Shown piece after piece: positions 26,895 through 36,834 of a stretch of 50,714 nt of DNA (positions are counted from its first letter, which is position 1; the number at the start of each line of letters is the position of its first letter). A model generated the notes under the pieces. The model ran no database searches. It was not told the DNA's origin and saw only the letters and a program-made list of their open reading frames with translations. Location: positions 1-50,714 of the forward strand of contig JAJRUJ010000031.1 in NCBI GenBank assembly GCA_024277855.1, written 5' to 3'. A program made the position numbers and the translations under genes. This DNA comes from Candidatus Zixiibacteriota bacterium. GTDB lineage: Bacteria > Zixibacteria > MSB-5A5 > WJJR01 > JAJRUJ01.

Positions 26895-29732
26895 TCACCA
26901 CCCGAATCGTACGCCTGTCTTGATCTTCCGCGGCGGCTCAAACCGCGACGGGTCCTGCCAGATCGGCAAGTTGTACCCCACGGGTGGCAATTCGAAAAGA
27001 TTTCCCCCTGTCGGGATATCATCGCCTTGTTTGAATACCTCACCGGTCAATGGATTGATCAAGGCCACGTTCTTGTGGTCGAGTAAGTTGGTCACCTCAA
27101 AATAGACCGTCCAGCGGTATTTCCCCATCGTAAAGTATTTCTGCAAGGCCAAATCGAGGGAACTGCGATAGGGGCCAAGTCCCGAATTAGTCTCGCCCGC
27201 CGGGTCGCGCGAATAGCTGATCACTTCGCCGTAGATCGCATCAATCGTGGTATCGGCGACATACGGTGTATACCGCTTGCCGGCCTCAGCCCACCAGGAC
27301 ACATTCAGGTTCCAGGCAGAGGGTAATGATATCCCGAATACCCGGGGTTCCATATTTTTATCAACGGCGAAATTCGCCTTCACACTGAACCGCCACGGCT
27401 GGTCCCAGTCAAACTTGATTTCCTGGTAAAGCAGGTCGGCCTCCCGCCCCTGGATGTCTCGCAGGATATCGGTCGGCAATGATCGCTCACCAATCGAGTG
27501 CGAATATGTCGCGGCCGCCTGACCGGTAAACCAGCTACCCAGCCGTTTATTGAATGAGAACTCCACGCCGGTCGATTTGGCCAGGTCGTGATTATAATAG
27601 ATGTAATAATATTCATCCATGTAGGCCGAGTCGGGGATCACCACGGTCGCGGCAATGTAATCGCGCAGGTCTTTTTGATAGGCGACAAGTTGGAATGCGT
27701 CATCGGCCGAAAGCAGGTATTTGATTCCCAACTCCATTGTCGTGATCTTCTCCGGGTTCAATGCCGGGTTCCCGTACAATTGGAAAGTGGCCTGCGAACC
27801 GGAGGTCAGCCGCGAGTAGAGATAGCGTGGATTGGGCCGCTGCGAAAGGCGGCTATATGAGGCAAACAAGCTGATATTCGGCCCGAGGATGAAGGAAAAG
27901 CCCATGCGCGGTAACAAGCGTGATTTCGCGCGGCCGCCCATAAATGAAAACGACTCGTTGGCAAAATCTTCGCGCATCCCCGGCGTGATATTCGGCAGAG
28001 TAGTGTCGCTTAGGGCGTCTTCCAGGTACCGACCAGGCCACCACAGGAAACCCCGCAGGCCAAAATAAATCGCCGCGCCGCCAAGGTTGAAACTTACCTG
28101 TGCATACGAAGAGGTCACTGTCGATTGCGCCCGATAAAAATCAAAATCAAGTCCATATCCGGCATCGCCGAGCCAGGGTTGGTAGATGTCCATCACCTGT
28201 AGTTTTTGTTTTTCGACTAAAAACCCGCCGGAGTATGAGAAGTTCGTCTGCACCTGTCGTGAATGATCGGCTTTCAACGACCAGGTTTCGACGTGATGAT
28301 CATACCAGGTATCGCCGTCACCGCCGTCGTAAAAACCGTCTCCCCGCCCGATCGTAAAATAGCTGGAGTCCTCACTCAATTCGAAGATGTTCGGCAGTGT
28401 GTCGACCGGGGCATCATATTCCCTCCAGTTCTTGCCGCGTACGTCCGAGCGCAATTGAGAGATGAAGCGGCCGAGAGTAAATTTCCAACTGGTCCGATCA
28501 GACGGCCGTACATTCCAGACAAGAATCTGAGCCTCGGAACGATAGGTATACGTATTGTACGAATCGAGATTTTTGCTGTACTCAAACGGCGCGCCGGAGG
28601 CATAGGTTACCGAGCGCACGCGGGTATCCAACTGGCCGGGGTCCTGATTGATCGTGGCCGAACCGCTGAAAGAGAAATCGAAATGGTGCAATTTCCCCGG
28701 CCGCCACGCAATTTTACCCAGCCACCGATAATCGTTGTCCTGCCGCAAGGCAAACGTCTTCCCGCCGAATGTCGAGGAATAAAGCTGATCAGCCGTGGCC
28801 AAATATGAGTCGGTAAGCCGTGCCTGCAGATCGACCATGTATGTCGGCGGCATCAGGCCGGCATCCAGCGGCAGGGGGCCGGCCAAATGCAACGCCAGAT
28901 CGTCGGTGTTAAACCCCGCCGCGCCGGAGAAATGGTCGGTCTTATAGGTGATTGAGCCGCGATGCTCATTAGTCCCCTCACGGGTCTGGATCTTGACAAC
29001 TCCGGCGGTGGCCTCACCGAATTCCGCCTTTAAGCCGCCGGTCAGGACTTCCATCGATTCAATGGCGTCGGGCGAGGGCGAAATTCCATAGCCGCGACGA
29101 ATAAACGGATCGGTCACCGAGACACCGTCAACCAGGTAGAGGTTTTCGTACGTACGTCCGCCGCGCACATGCAGCTCGTTGTCGAATTCCACCACTCCCG
29201 GCTGCGCTGAGACGATATCGGAGAGTTCAACGATAGTGCCCCGTTGCAACCCGACCACATCGATTTCGCGGCGGGTCGCCGGAATATCGAGTTGCAAAAG
29301 CGGCTTCCGTCCCCGGACAATAACTTCCTCACCCAGCGGCAAAACGGTGGTCTGCAAGATAACATCCAGCAGGGTTGTGTCGTCGCTTTTGATCGAAACA
29401 CTGAGCAGTCGCTCGACTTTATACCCGATCGACGAAAATTCAATCGTGAACAAACCCGGCACAATCTTGACGATTTTATAGACGCCGTCAGCATCGGTCG
29501 AGGCGCCCTTGCCTAATTCACGGATATAGACTGTTGCGCCGGGGATCGGCTGACCGTCCGTGGCGCTGGTTACGGTCCCGGTGAGGACGCCCTTGACCAG
29601 CGCGTGGGAGGGGGCGGCGATAACCAGGACAAGAGCAATGATCGCCGCCAGTAACAGCAGGATTTTAGGTGGTCGGAGTGGCGGCCCGACGATGGGATCG
29701 GGGCGGGGATTAGAGTGGCTGGTTGTCAACAT
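26895..29732 (-). CDS. TonB-dependent outer-membrane receptor with carboxypeptidase-regulatory-like N-terminal domain
   Basis: The protein has an N-terminal hydrophobic signal segment (ILLLLAAIIALVLVIA). A CarboxypepD_reg-like beta-sandwich follows (VLTGTVTSATDGQPIPGATVYI). Next is a plug domain with ELSDIVSAQPGVVEFDNELHVRGGR, NLYLVDGVSVTDP and EVLTGGLKAEFGEATAGVV. The rest is a long 22-strand-type barrel rich in aromatic alternation, ending in Trp. No SusC-type extra features or SusD gene are adjacent; an NHL lipoprotein gene follows instead. ATG 29732 was chosen for the signal peptide; a TTG at 29771 in frame is an alternative, and neither has a clear ribosome binding site. Probably imports a large substrate using TonB energy; the substrate is unknown. 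Confidence 0.88.
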   Translation of the reverse strand: MLTTSHSNPRPDPIVGPPLRPPKILLLLAAIIALVLVIAAPSHALVKGVLTGTVTSATDGQPIPGATVYIRELGKGASTDADGVYKIVKIVPGLFTIEFSSIGYKVERLLSVSIKSDDTTLLDVILQTTVLPLGEEVIVRGRKPLLQLDIPATRREIDVVGLQRGTIVELSDIVSAQPGVVEFDNELHVRGGRTYENLYLVDGVSVTDPFIRRGYGISPSPDAIESMEVLTGGLKAEFGEATAGVVKIQTREGTNEHRGSITYKTDHFSGAAGFNTDDLALHLAGPLPLDAGLMPPTYMVDLQARLTDSYLATADQLYSSTFGGKTFALRQDNDYRWLGKIAWRPGKLHHFDFSFSGSATINQDPGQLDTRVRSVTYASGAPFEYSKNLDSYNTYTYRSEAQILVWNVRPSDRTSWKFTLGRFISQLRSDVRGKNWREYDAPVDTLPNIFELSEDSSYFTIGRGDGFYDGGDGDTWYDHHVETWSLKADHSRQVQTNFSYSGGFLVEKQKLQVMDIYQPWLGDAGYGLDFDFYRAQSTVTSSYAQVSFNLGGAAIYFGLRGFLWWPGRYLEDALSDTTLPNITPGMREDFANESFSFMGGRAKSRLLPRMGFSFILGPNISLFASYSRLSQRPNPRYLYSRLTSGSQATFQLYGNPALNPEKITTMELGIKYLLSADDAFQLVAYQKDLRDYIAATVVIPDSAYMDEYYYIYYNHDLAKSTGVEFSFNKRLGSWFTGQAAATYSHSIGERSLPTDILRDIQGREADLLYQEIKFDWDQPWRFSVKANFAVDKNMEPRVFGISLPSAWNLNVSWWAEAGKRYTPYVADTTIDAIYGEVISYSRDPAGETNSGLGPYRSSLDLALQKYFTMGKYRWTVYFEVTNLLDHKNVALINPLTGEVFKQGDDIPTGGNLFELPPVGYNLPIWQDPSRFEPPRKIKTGVRFGW

Positions 29733-29923
29733 CGCGGCAATCAAGATATATGTCCGACCGATCTCGATCAAGGATAACGGTCAATTGGTTGCATTATATA
29801 CCGTCGAATGGCCGGCATATTCCTCGGGCAGGTGAAAATCCTTGAGGATTCGGACGGGGTGATCTACATTGAACCAGGATGGAACCGGGGAGGCCTGAGG
29901 TCGCCGAAATCAGGTGCAGAGCA

Positions 29924-30403
29924 ATGAAAAAAGCCGGCCAAAAAGACGATCCGACGCGGAAACTGATCGCGCGCAACCGGAAGGCGCGTCATGATTATCA
30001 TATCCTGGAGACACTGGAAGCGGGGATTTCGCTGGTCGGGACCGAGGTCAAATCGCTCCGCGCCGGGAAATGTAACCTCCAGGATTCGTATGGCCGGTTG
30101 CATAATGGGGAGGTTTTCCTGGAAAACCTGCATATCTCGCCCTACGATCCCGCCAATCGATTTAATCACGATCCCCGTCGCACCCGCAAGTTGTTGCTCC
30201 GACGGCGGGAGATTAAGCGGTTGATCGGCAAGACACGGGAGAAGGGTTTGACGTTAATTCCACTGTCGATGTATTTCAAGGGCCGACACGCAAAGGTCGA
30301 GCTGGGCCTGGCACGCGGCAAGCGGCAATACGACAAGCGAGAAGCCATCAGCAAGCGGGAATCTGATCTGGAATTGCGGCGGGCGGCGTTTCGGCGGCAA
30401 TGA
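29924..30403 (+). CDS. smpB: SsrA-binding protein SmpB
   Basis: The 159-residue protein binds tmRNA and brings it to stalled ribosomes for trans-translation. Family signatures: [34 protein letters not shown] begins at about residue 13 (quoted partly: [26 protein letters not shown]), then [29 protein letters not shown] and the basic C-terminal tail ([15 protein letters not shown]) that acts in the ribosomal decoding site. ATG 29924 follows AGGTG; a longer in-frame start at 29879 is not conserved. No tmRNA gene was recognised nearby. Confidence 0.95.
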   Translation: MKKAGQKDDPTRKLIARNRKARHDYHILETLEAGISLVGTEVKSLRAGKCNLQDSYGRLHNGEVFLENLHISPYDPANRFNHDPRRTRKLLLRRREIKRLIGKTREKGLTLIPLSMYFKGRHAKVELGLARGKRQYDKREAISKRESDLELRRAAFRRQ

Positions 30404-30460
30404 ACCGCCAAGGCCTCTGCTCGTATGACGGGAGAATATTCTGACACACTCGGCTGTCCG

Positions 30461-31951
30461 ATGAAAATAAAAGTCAGGGACATTTTGCAACGCCTTGTCC
30501 TCGCACTGGCAATTGCCCTCATTGTCCCCGTCGTTTTGTCGGCCGAGATCACACTAAGCTCGGCGGGCAAGACCGTGGCCATCCGGTCGGCGCAATATAA
30601 GACCGGCGAGTATGTCGCCTTAATGGAGCTATTCGACGCCCTCGGCGGCCGGACTACCTGGAACCAGCTGGCCAAAACTCTTTCGGTAGACCTGGCTGGT
30701 CACCATTGGCGCTTTCAGCTATTTTCGCCGTTTGTCGGCATCGACGGCGACCCATATAATCTGGTTTATCCACTACGCTTTCAGGACGACGCGATCATGG
30801 CCCCGCTGGCTACACTCGCGCCTTTGCTCGACGCTGCCCATCCGATGCGGGTGGTCTGGCAGCCCGAGCAACGGATGCTGATCATCGAAACCGAACAATT
30901 CAATATTCTGGAGCATCGGATCGAGCGAAAGAAAAACGGCCTGCTCCTGGAATTGGTCACCACCCGTCCCCTCAAATTTGAGGCCTTTGCATCAGAGGGT
31001 AACTGGTTGAATATCACGCTGTTCGAGGGACAGCTCGACCCGGGAAAATTCAACCGCCGCTACCGCTCATCGCTGGTCCGCGAAGTCAAAGCATATCAAT
31101 TCGACCAATCGGCACAGGTTTCCTTTCGTTTTGCCCGCAACCCCGGCGCGTTCGTTACCGGGACGGCGACCGAACCCGACCGGCTGCAAATTATTTTCGA
31201 GGATACGACGTTTTTCCCGGACTATCCGACACCACCCAATATCCAAATGGAAACCAACCCTGAGCCGATCGACCTGATTGTGATCGATCCCGGACATGGT
31301 GGCAAAGATTCCGGGGCAATCGGCCGCAAGAAAAAAACCAAAGAGAAAGATATCGTCCTCAGGATTGGCAAGTACTTAAAAGAACTGATCGATAAAGACA
31401 AGACGATGCGGGCAATCATTACTCGTCACGATGACCGCTTCATCCCGCTGCACGTGCGCGCGAAGATCGCCAACGACGCCGGGGCCGATTTGTTCATCTC
31501 GATCCACGCCAACGCCTCACCCAAGGCCAAGCCGCGCGGCTGTCAAACATTTTTCCTGGCCCGCGCCAAAAACGACGACGCGCGGGCGGTCGCCCAATTA
31601 GAAAATGCGGCGCTGCAGTATGAAGACAATGGCCCCGCCGATACCTCGGTGGTGAATTTTATCTTACTGGACATGATTCAAACCGAATTTCAACGTGAAT
31701 CGGCAGACCTGGCTGAATTAGTCCAGAAAGAATTCGAACACAGGCTGAAGATTCCCTCACGCGGGGTCGATCAGGCCGGGTTTGTGGTGTTGAATAAAGT
31801 CTATATGCCTGCGGTGTTGGTCGAATCGGCGTTTATCTCCAATGAAAAAGAAGAAAAACTCCTGCGCAAAAAATCATTTCAGAAAAAAGTGGCTGAAGCC
31901 ATTTACCGCAGCATCAAATCGTTCAAGAAAAAATACGATCCCGCCTACTGA
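30461..31951 (+). CDS. N-acetylmuramoyl-L-alanine amidase (Amidase_3, AmiC-like)
   Basis: The 496-residue exported zinc amidase cleaves the bond between N-acetylmuramic acid and the stem peptide of peptidoglycan during cell separation. ATG 30461 gives a signal peptide (RLVLALAIALIVPVVLSA); an ATG at 30425 would only add 12 residues, and neither has a clear ribosome binding site. A stalk-like beta region (about residues 30-150) and an AMIN-like domain (about 155-255) precede the catalytic domain (about 270-490). That domain has zinc His279 in VIDPGHGGKD, HVRAKIAN, SIHANA and catalytic Glu455 in LVESAFISN. A perfect bidirectional terminator follows. Targeting to the septum by the AMIN-like domain is inferred from the family. 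Confidence 0.92.
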   Translation: MKIKVRDILQRLVLALAIALIVPVVLSAEITLSSAGKTVAIRSAQYKTGEYVALMELFDALGGRTTWNQLAKTLSVDLAGHHWRFQLFSPFVGIDGDPYNLVYPLRFQDDAIMAPLATLAPLLDAAHPMRVVWQPEQRMLIIETEQFNILEHRIERKKNGLLLELVTTRPLKFEAFASEGNWLNITLFEGQLDPGKFNRRYRSSLVREVKAYQFDQSAQVSFRFARNPGAFVTGTATEPDRLQIIFEDTTFFPDYPTPPNIQMETNPEPIDLIVIDPGHGGKDSGAIGRKKKTKEKDIVLRIGKYLKELIDKDKTMRAIITRHDDRFIPLHVRAKIANDAGADLFISIHANASPKAKPRGCQTFFLARAKNDDARAVAQLENAALQYEDNGPADTSVVNFILLDMIQTEFQRESADLAELVQKEFEHRLKIPSRGVDQAGFVVLNKVYMPAVLVESAFISNEKEEKLLRKKSFQKKVAEAIYRSIKSFKKKYDPAY

Positions 31952-31975
31952 CCACACCAAATAAATCATTAATAG

Positions 31976-32006
31976 AAAAAGCCCTCACGTTCGGTGAGGG
32001 CTTTTT
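31976..32006. terminator. Bidirectional intrinsic terminator
   Basis: A perfect 8-bp GC-rich stem (31981-31988 with 31994-32001, loop gttcg) is flanked by five A residues on one side and five T residues on the other. It can serve both the amidase gene (plus) and the converging repeat-protein gene (minus). Confidence 0.92.
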
Positions 32007-32034
32007 ATTCCCCGGCGAAAGTCGATGTGAATTT

Positions 32035-33789
32035 TTATTTCTCGGCCTCGGTCACGATGATCCCCCACATTAGGGGGTCATCGGGTTCAGCGGCGTTATA
32101 ATCATGACAGGAATGGGAACCGTCCGTGATGTAATAAACGACATAATTACCTTTGTCCAGCAAGATTGTCTGATTAACCGCACGGTTCTTTTCGGCCCCA
32201 CCGGCATGATGCGTCTTGCGCGGAGTCATCTCCCAGACAACCTCCCCATGGTCAGCATCTTCGATCCAGCCATAATCGTACATTTCATTACGGTCACCTT
32301 CGCCCACCGCGCGAATATTGACTCTGGTAACTTTTTGCAGCGTAAACCGCGCCTTACGCCGTTCATTATCGCCGACGCAGGTAATGGCGGCCAGCGCACC
32401 AGCCGGGCCTTCGGACGGCTCGAATAACGTAATCAGGCCGGCCGCATCCTGATCGCCGGGAACATAGATGGAAATACCGTATGCCGACTGATCGTAGGGT
32501 GGGGAGGCATTCCAGTCACAATAGGAATGCGAACCATCCGTCAGGTAGTGCACGACATACTCGCCTTTGTCCAGAGTAACGACCCCGTCATACATCCGAT
32601 TTTTGGCGGCCCCGCCGGCATACTCGGTATTGTCGTCATCCATCATCCAAATTATATCGCCGCTGGACGCATCGGTGATCCAGCCATAGTCGGCAAGTTT
32701 ACGATTGTATCGATTATCCTCACCGATGGCATATACTAACAAGTCCGCCGGCTTGCTGAGCTTGAATCCCTTGGAAATAAATTCATTATTGCAGACCTGG
32801 GTTATCTGAATAACCGGCTTTCCGTGCAAAGAGACCTGTTTTGCCTGAATCGCGTCAGCATCGGCTGGATCGGCGGCGCGGATTCGCAACCCCCACGCCT
32901 CCGGATCGTAGGGCGGCGGTTCGTTCCAATCACCGGCAGTATGAGAATCATCGGTGACATAGCAGGCCAAATACTCACCCACAGGCAAAGTAATCGTTTC
33001 CCGCACCACACGGTTTTTTTCGGCACCGCCCGCCCAGTCAGTATTCCAGCGATCCATTTCCCAAACACGCTTGCGTGTCTTGGTGTCGGTGATCCAGCCC
33101 CAATCAACCATCATTTCCGACCACTCGGAGTATTCACCGGCCGCGTAAATTTCCAACTCGATCTCTCGCGTGAGAACAAATCCTTTACGCTCGTAGGCAT
33201 CGTTGTCCGGGTTCGTCAGTTCTATCGCTGAGGGTGGTGGGCCGGTTATCCCGGAAGATTTTGAGACTGCCTTGCTGTCGGTGGAAAGACGGATATAGTA
33301 CTCCCGGGCCAGATCGCGATCCGACGGCCGATCCTTGGAACCCAGGACATCTTTGAGCAGGTCCTTCAAGTCGCTAAAATCATTTACGCTGCCTTTCATC
33401 ATCCCGACCGGTTTCCCGGCGTAAAAATACAGGTCGTACGTGCCGGGCTTGAGAGAAATCTCATCATCAAAATCGCGCAGGTAGACATTGTTCTTATGGC
33501 GATGCGTAAACTCCTCTTCCATCGACCAGACAACTTCACGCGAAACCGCATCGAGCAGCCAACCGTAGGCAAACATCCGATCGGTTCGGTTGTGATAGCC
33601 CCCAACAGCTTCGATAAGCACATTGAGATCATCGGTAACGGTGAACTCCGCGCTCTTGATCATCTCGGGGCGAAAATGATCCAACTCGACTATTGTATAC
33701 TCTCCGGCAGAAACCAATGGGGCAACACTCAATACTATGCACAAGGCCAGCGCATACCTCAACTTGTCAGACATCGCCATCTGCCTCAT
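32035..33789 (-). CDS. Secreted four-repeat protein of unrecognised family
   Basis: The product of about 584 residues has a signal peptide (KLRYALALCIVLSVAPLVSA). It then has four related units of about 110-120 residues. The last three are clear and share the order: N-terminal beta strands, DYGWITD/YGWIED, a VWEM or IIWMM strand, AGGAEKNR, a LDKGEYVVHY-type strand, TDGSHS or TDDSHT, DWN-PPYDP and WGIxI. The first is more diverged (AYGWLLDAVSREVVWSM, LKPGTYDLYFYAG), and a helical linker of about 60 residues follows it. ATG 33789 is preceded by GGTGGG; in-frame ATGs at 33780 and 33774 are alternatives. I do not recognise the family. All-beta repeats with conserved Trp, Asp, Asn and His suggest binding domains, but that is inference. 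Transcription ends at the shared terminator. Confidence 0.75.
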   Translation of the reverse strand: MRQMAMSDKLRYALALCIVLSVAPLVSAGEYTIVELDHFRPEMIKSAEFTVTDDLNVLIEAVGGYHNRTDRMFAYGWLLDAVSREVVWSMEEEFTHRHKNNVYLRDFDDEISLKPGTYDLYFYAGKPVGMMKGSVNDFSDLKDLLKDVLGSKDRPSDRDLAREYYIRLSTDSKAVSKSSGITGPPPSAIELTNPDNDAYERKGFVLTREIELEIYAAGEYSEWSEMMVDWGWITDTKTRKRVWEMDRWNTDWAGGAEKNRVVRETITLPVGEYLACYVTDDSHTAGDWNEPPPYDPEAWGLRIRAADPADADAIQAKQVSLHGKPVIQITQVCNNEFISKGFKLSKPADLLVYAIGEDNRYNRKLADYGWITDASSGDIIWMMDDDNTEYAGGAAKNRMYDGVVTLDKGEYVVHYLTDGSHSYCDWNASPPYDQSAYGISIYVPGDQDAAGLITLFEPSEGPAGALAAITCVGDNERRKARFTLQKVTRVNIRAVGEGDRNEMYDYGWIEDADHGEVVWEMTPRKTHHAGGAEKNRAVNQTILLDKGNYVVYYITDGSHSCHDYNAAEPDDPLMWGIIVTEAEK

Positions 33790-33948
33790 GGTTTCCCACC
33801 GCCTAACGTTTTGCCGTCCCAACTGTTATCTCCAGAAGTGGATACGGTTAACCCGGCAGATAAGTTTCATTTACCTCCCGGGAACCGGAACTTATGACAA
33901 CCGGCGGCGTCCGAATAACTTATTGTCACCCTGCGTGTTATCGGGGGG

Positions 33949-35301
33949 CTAATAATCGGTCTTCCCGGTAAATCTAAAAGACCCCACGCGCATCGCCGGT
34001 GCCGTGATACAACCAAGGGCATCCCACCACGTACTGACCAGTTCACGTTCGGCGGTCAGGCCACGAATGTCGGAAAAAACCCGCAGCATGCTGTCGGTGA
34101 ACCGCAGGTTTTTGACGCCACCCCGCAACTTGCCGTTCTTGATGCGAACGAGACCATCCCGGGTCATCCCGGTGAGGACACCATTGGGCGTATCGATAAA
34201 CCCATTGATATAATGGAACCGGGTAACCAGCAGACCGTTTTCCACCCCCCCGATAAGTTCATCGAGTGTTTGGTCACCACCGGCGACAAACAGATTAAAG
34301 GCCAAACCGCCCTCACCGGCGTCGTTGGGAGTCAGGGCATTCCCGGTCGATTTTTTATTTTCCCTGGCCGCCGACATCGTGTCGTAAGTTACGCCTTTGG
34401 CCACACCGTCGGTAATCAACTCGACCTTACGTTTCGGCGTCCCCTCAAAATCGAACGGGAAAGGCGCGGCGGTCGGGTCTGTCGCATCATCGTAGATCGT
34501 CAACTGCTCGCCGGTGATTTTCTCACCGATACGACCGGAAAGGAAACTCGTCTCTTCCTGGAATGATTTCGAGCCAAAACCGATATAGTTTAACCACTCC
34601 AACAGGGTAGCCACCGCGACCGGTTCGAGGACAACTTCGTATTCGCCCGGGTCAATATCTTTTGGGTTACGGCATTGATGCGCGCGCTTAATCGCTTTGG
34701 CGCCGATACTGCGAATATCGACCTCCCCCACTTTGCGCGACATCCCCTGGCCGAAGCCCGAGCTGGTATCGGTCATTGCAATCGCCGCCGCCGCCGCGGA
34801 GGTAAACGGCTGGTAAGCATTAACCCCGGCGGTGTTGACCACGGCCAGCTCTCCGGACCCGGTGCTGAACGATCCGGCCAGGTTCATCTGTTTGGTCGCC
34901 GCCCGCTTGAATATTGTTTTCAGTTTGCCGGCCCGTTGCCGGGGCGAAAATTTCGCCGTCTGTTCATCAAAGGTCGGCAAGTCAGGATAGTCCGCCGCCG
35001 TCGGCGGCCCGAGATAGTAAGGATTCTCCTGCTGGTTTCGCGCGATTTGCATCGCGTTTTTCAATGCCCGCCGAAGATCGGTAACTGAAAAGGCGTTGGT
35101 TGCCGCCACGCCGATCTTCCCGCCCAGGGCGACGCGGAAAAATGTCTTGCTGTTGGTCTCGGCAACATTCTGATGGATGTAGTTATTGGCAAAGCGGGTC
35201 AGCCCCGATTCGCTGCCGATAAAAACGGCTTCGGTATGGTCGGCCTTGGATGAGGCAACGACCTTGTTCAAAGTCTCAAGTAGACGTTCTCGGCCGATCA
35301 T
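33949..35301 (-). CDS. TldD/PmbA family protein, TldE-like subunit
   Basis: The 450-residue protein belongs to the TldD/PmbA family but lacks the HExxxH zinc motif, as expected for the TldE (PmbA) partner. It has family segments RFANNYIHQNVAETNSKTFF (residues about 36-55) and TPNDAGEGGLAFNLFVAGGD (about 327-346), plus a C-terminal VLTGMTRDGLVRIKNGKL. In known systems TldD and TldE form a heterodimeric peptidase that trims unfolded or modified peptides. The start overlaps the tldD stop (ATGA at 35301-35298), which supports a heteromeric complex. The substrate is unknown. Confidence 0.87.
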   Translation of the reverse strand: MIGRERLLETLNKVVASSKADHTEAVFIGSESGLTRFANNYIHQNVAETNSKTFFRVALGGKIGVAATNAFSVTDLRRALKNAMQIARNQQENPYYLGPPTAADYPDLPTFDEQTAKFSPRQRAGKLKTIFKRAATKQMNLAGSFSTGSGELAVVNTAGVNAYQPFTSAAAAAIAMTDTSSGFGQGMSRKVGEVDIRSIGAKAIKRAHQCRNPKDIDPGEYEVVLEPVAVATLLEWLNYIGFGSKSFQEETSFLSGRIGEKITGEQLTIYDDATDPTAAPFPFDFEGTPKRKVELITDGVAKGVTYDTMSAARENKKSTGNALTPNDAGEGGLAFNLFVAGGDQTLDELIGGVENGLLVTRFHYINGFIDTPNGVLTGMTRDGLVRIKNGKLRGGVKNLRFTDSMLRVFSDIRGLTAERELVSTWWDALGCITAPAMRVGSFRFTGKTDY

Positions 35302-36740
35302 TGCATCACCCCCACTTCGATATTGCGAAACCGGCTGGGCGAAGTGCCGTGGGCCACGCGGGCGGTTTGCATCGGCTCACCCTTGCCGCAGTTGGCCACT
35401 CCCCAAACATGCCAGTGCTCTTTGTTGCAGATTGCATCGCAACTGTTCCAGAATTCCGGCGTGATGCCGGTATAGAGCGGATTTTTATACATCGTCCCTT
35501 TTCCCCCGCCCCGGATCTCCCAGGCCGCCTCCACCCCAAACATAAAATTCAATCGCTGGTCGTCGATCGACCATGACTTGTTCGTTTCGAACAACAGACC
35601 GCCCTCGGTGTCAGCCAGGAGATCGTCATAAGAAACATCACCCGGTTCGAGATTAATATTGGTCATCCGGATCAGGGGAATGCGATTCCAGCCGTCGGCG
35701 CGCATCGTGCCGTTGGATTTGCGGCCGATCACCGGCGCGGTTTCACGCGACGTCAGATAACCGACAAACAGGCCGTCGCGGATGATAAAGTCGCGTGCGG
35801 CGGGCACCCCCTCATCGTCGTAGCCGAATGTACCCAACCCATTGGGCGAGGTGGCATCGGCGACGATGTTGACGATTTTCGAGCCGTACTGCAACTTATT
35901 CAACTTCTCCAACTGCATAAAGCTGCCGCCGGCCAACGAAATTTCCGTGCCCAACACCCGGTCCAACTCGGTCGGATGGCCGCAGGATTCATGGACCTGC
36001 AGGGCCAACTGGGAGGGGCCGATGATTATATCGCGGCGTCCGGCGGGTAATGGTGGCGCCGCCAACAGAGCCACGGCTTCCTCGCGGACACGTTCGGCAT
36101 GGTCGAGCAGGTTCATCTGTTCGACAAATTCGAACCCGCCGGTACCGAAATCCCCGCCGTGTGAGTTGGGGTAGCTCCGCTTTTGCACATCGGACCCCTC
36201 GACGGCCGTGGCGGTATATCCCGCACCCGACTGGAGAATATCCTGCTCAATTTCCGCTCCCTCGGTCGAACAGAATACCTGGTGTGTCTTGAAAAAAGCC
36301 AGTGACGATTCGGCAACTTTGATCTTGGAATTTTTAGTCAGAATCTTATTGATCTTGAGCAACAGGTTAATCTTCGGCTTCAAGCGCACGGCAAACGGAT
36401 CGGTAACGAACGGTGTGGCATACGAACCGATCTGCGGCTCAACCTCGGCAAGGCGAACGTCCTCTTTTTTGGTCAGCGCCGAGGCCTTACCGATATTGAT
36501 CGCCCGGTTGGCAATTTTGCGCATCTCGGCGGCGGTGCAGATCGACGACGAGGCAAATCCCCAGGCCCCATCGACAATTACCCGGATACCGAATCCCTGG
36601 TCGATGTCTTTGGTCAGCGTATCGACGGTTAGGTCGGTGACGCGGATCGACTCGGTCTCGATCCGGACATAGCGGATATCGCCATAGTCGACTCCTTTTG
36701 ATTTAAGGTAATCGACTACGGTTTTCAATTTATCTTTCAT
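35298..36740 (-). CDS. tldD: TldD family metallopeptidase (catalytic subunit)
   Basis: The 480-residue protein carries the family zinc motif HESCGHPTE (residues 250-258; HExxxH) and the C-terminal NKEHWHVWGVANCGKGEP segment. The N-terminal domain shows DIRYVRIETE and GFGIRVIVDGAWGFAS. Together with the downstream TldE-like subunit it should form a cytoplasmic peptidase. ATG 36740 is preceded by GAGGAGGG. No peptide-toxin (microcin-like) or modified-peptide gene is recognisable beside it, so a general peptide clean-up role is the more likely one. Confidence 0.91.
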   Translation of the reverse strand: MKDKLKTVVDYLKSKGVDYGDIRYVRIETESIRVTDLTVDTLTKDIDQGFGIRVIVDGAWGFASSSICTAAEMRKIANRAINIGKASALTKKEDVRLAEVEPQIGSYATPFVTDPFAVRLKPKINLLLKINKILTKNSKIKVAESSLAFFKTHQVFCSTEGAEIEQDILQSGAGYTATAVEGSDVQKRSYPNSHGGDFGTGGFEFVEQMNLLDHAERVREEAVALLAAPPLPAGRRDIIIGPSQLALQVHESCGHPTELDRVLGTEISLAGGSFMQLEKLNKLQYGSKIVNIVADATSPNGLGTFGYDDEGVPAARDFIIRDGLFVGYLTSRETAPVIGRKSNGTMRADGWNRIPLIRMTNINLEPGDVSYDDLLADTEGGLLFETNKSWSIDDQRLNFMFGVEAAWEIRGGGKGTMYKNPLYTGITPEFWNSCDAICNKEHWHVWGVANCGKGEPMQTARVAHGTSPSRFRNIEVGVMQ

Positions 36741-36834
36741 GACCCTCCTCGGCAGTAAATATCATCTATTCAACATCGAGGCGCGGGCGACATATGGTGA
36801 ACAACACACCGCCCGATTTACCCAAAAATCAAAG

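Noticed and set aside
29733-30460. tmRNA (ssrA) gene beside smpB
   Set aside because: No tRNA-Ala-like acceptor ends or tag-peptide frame could be found near smpB.
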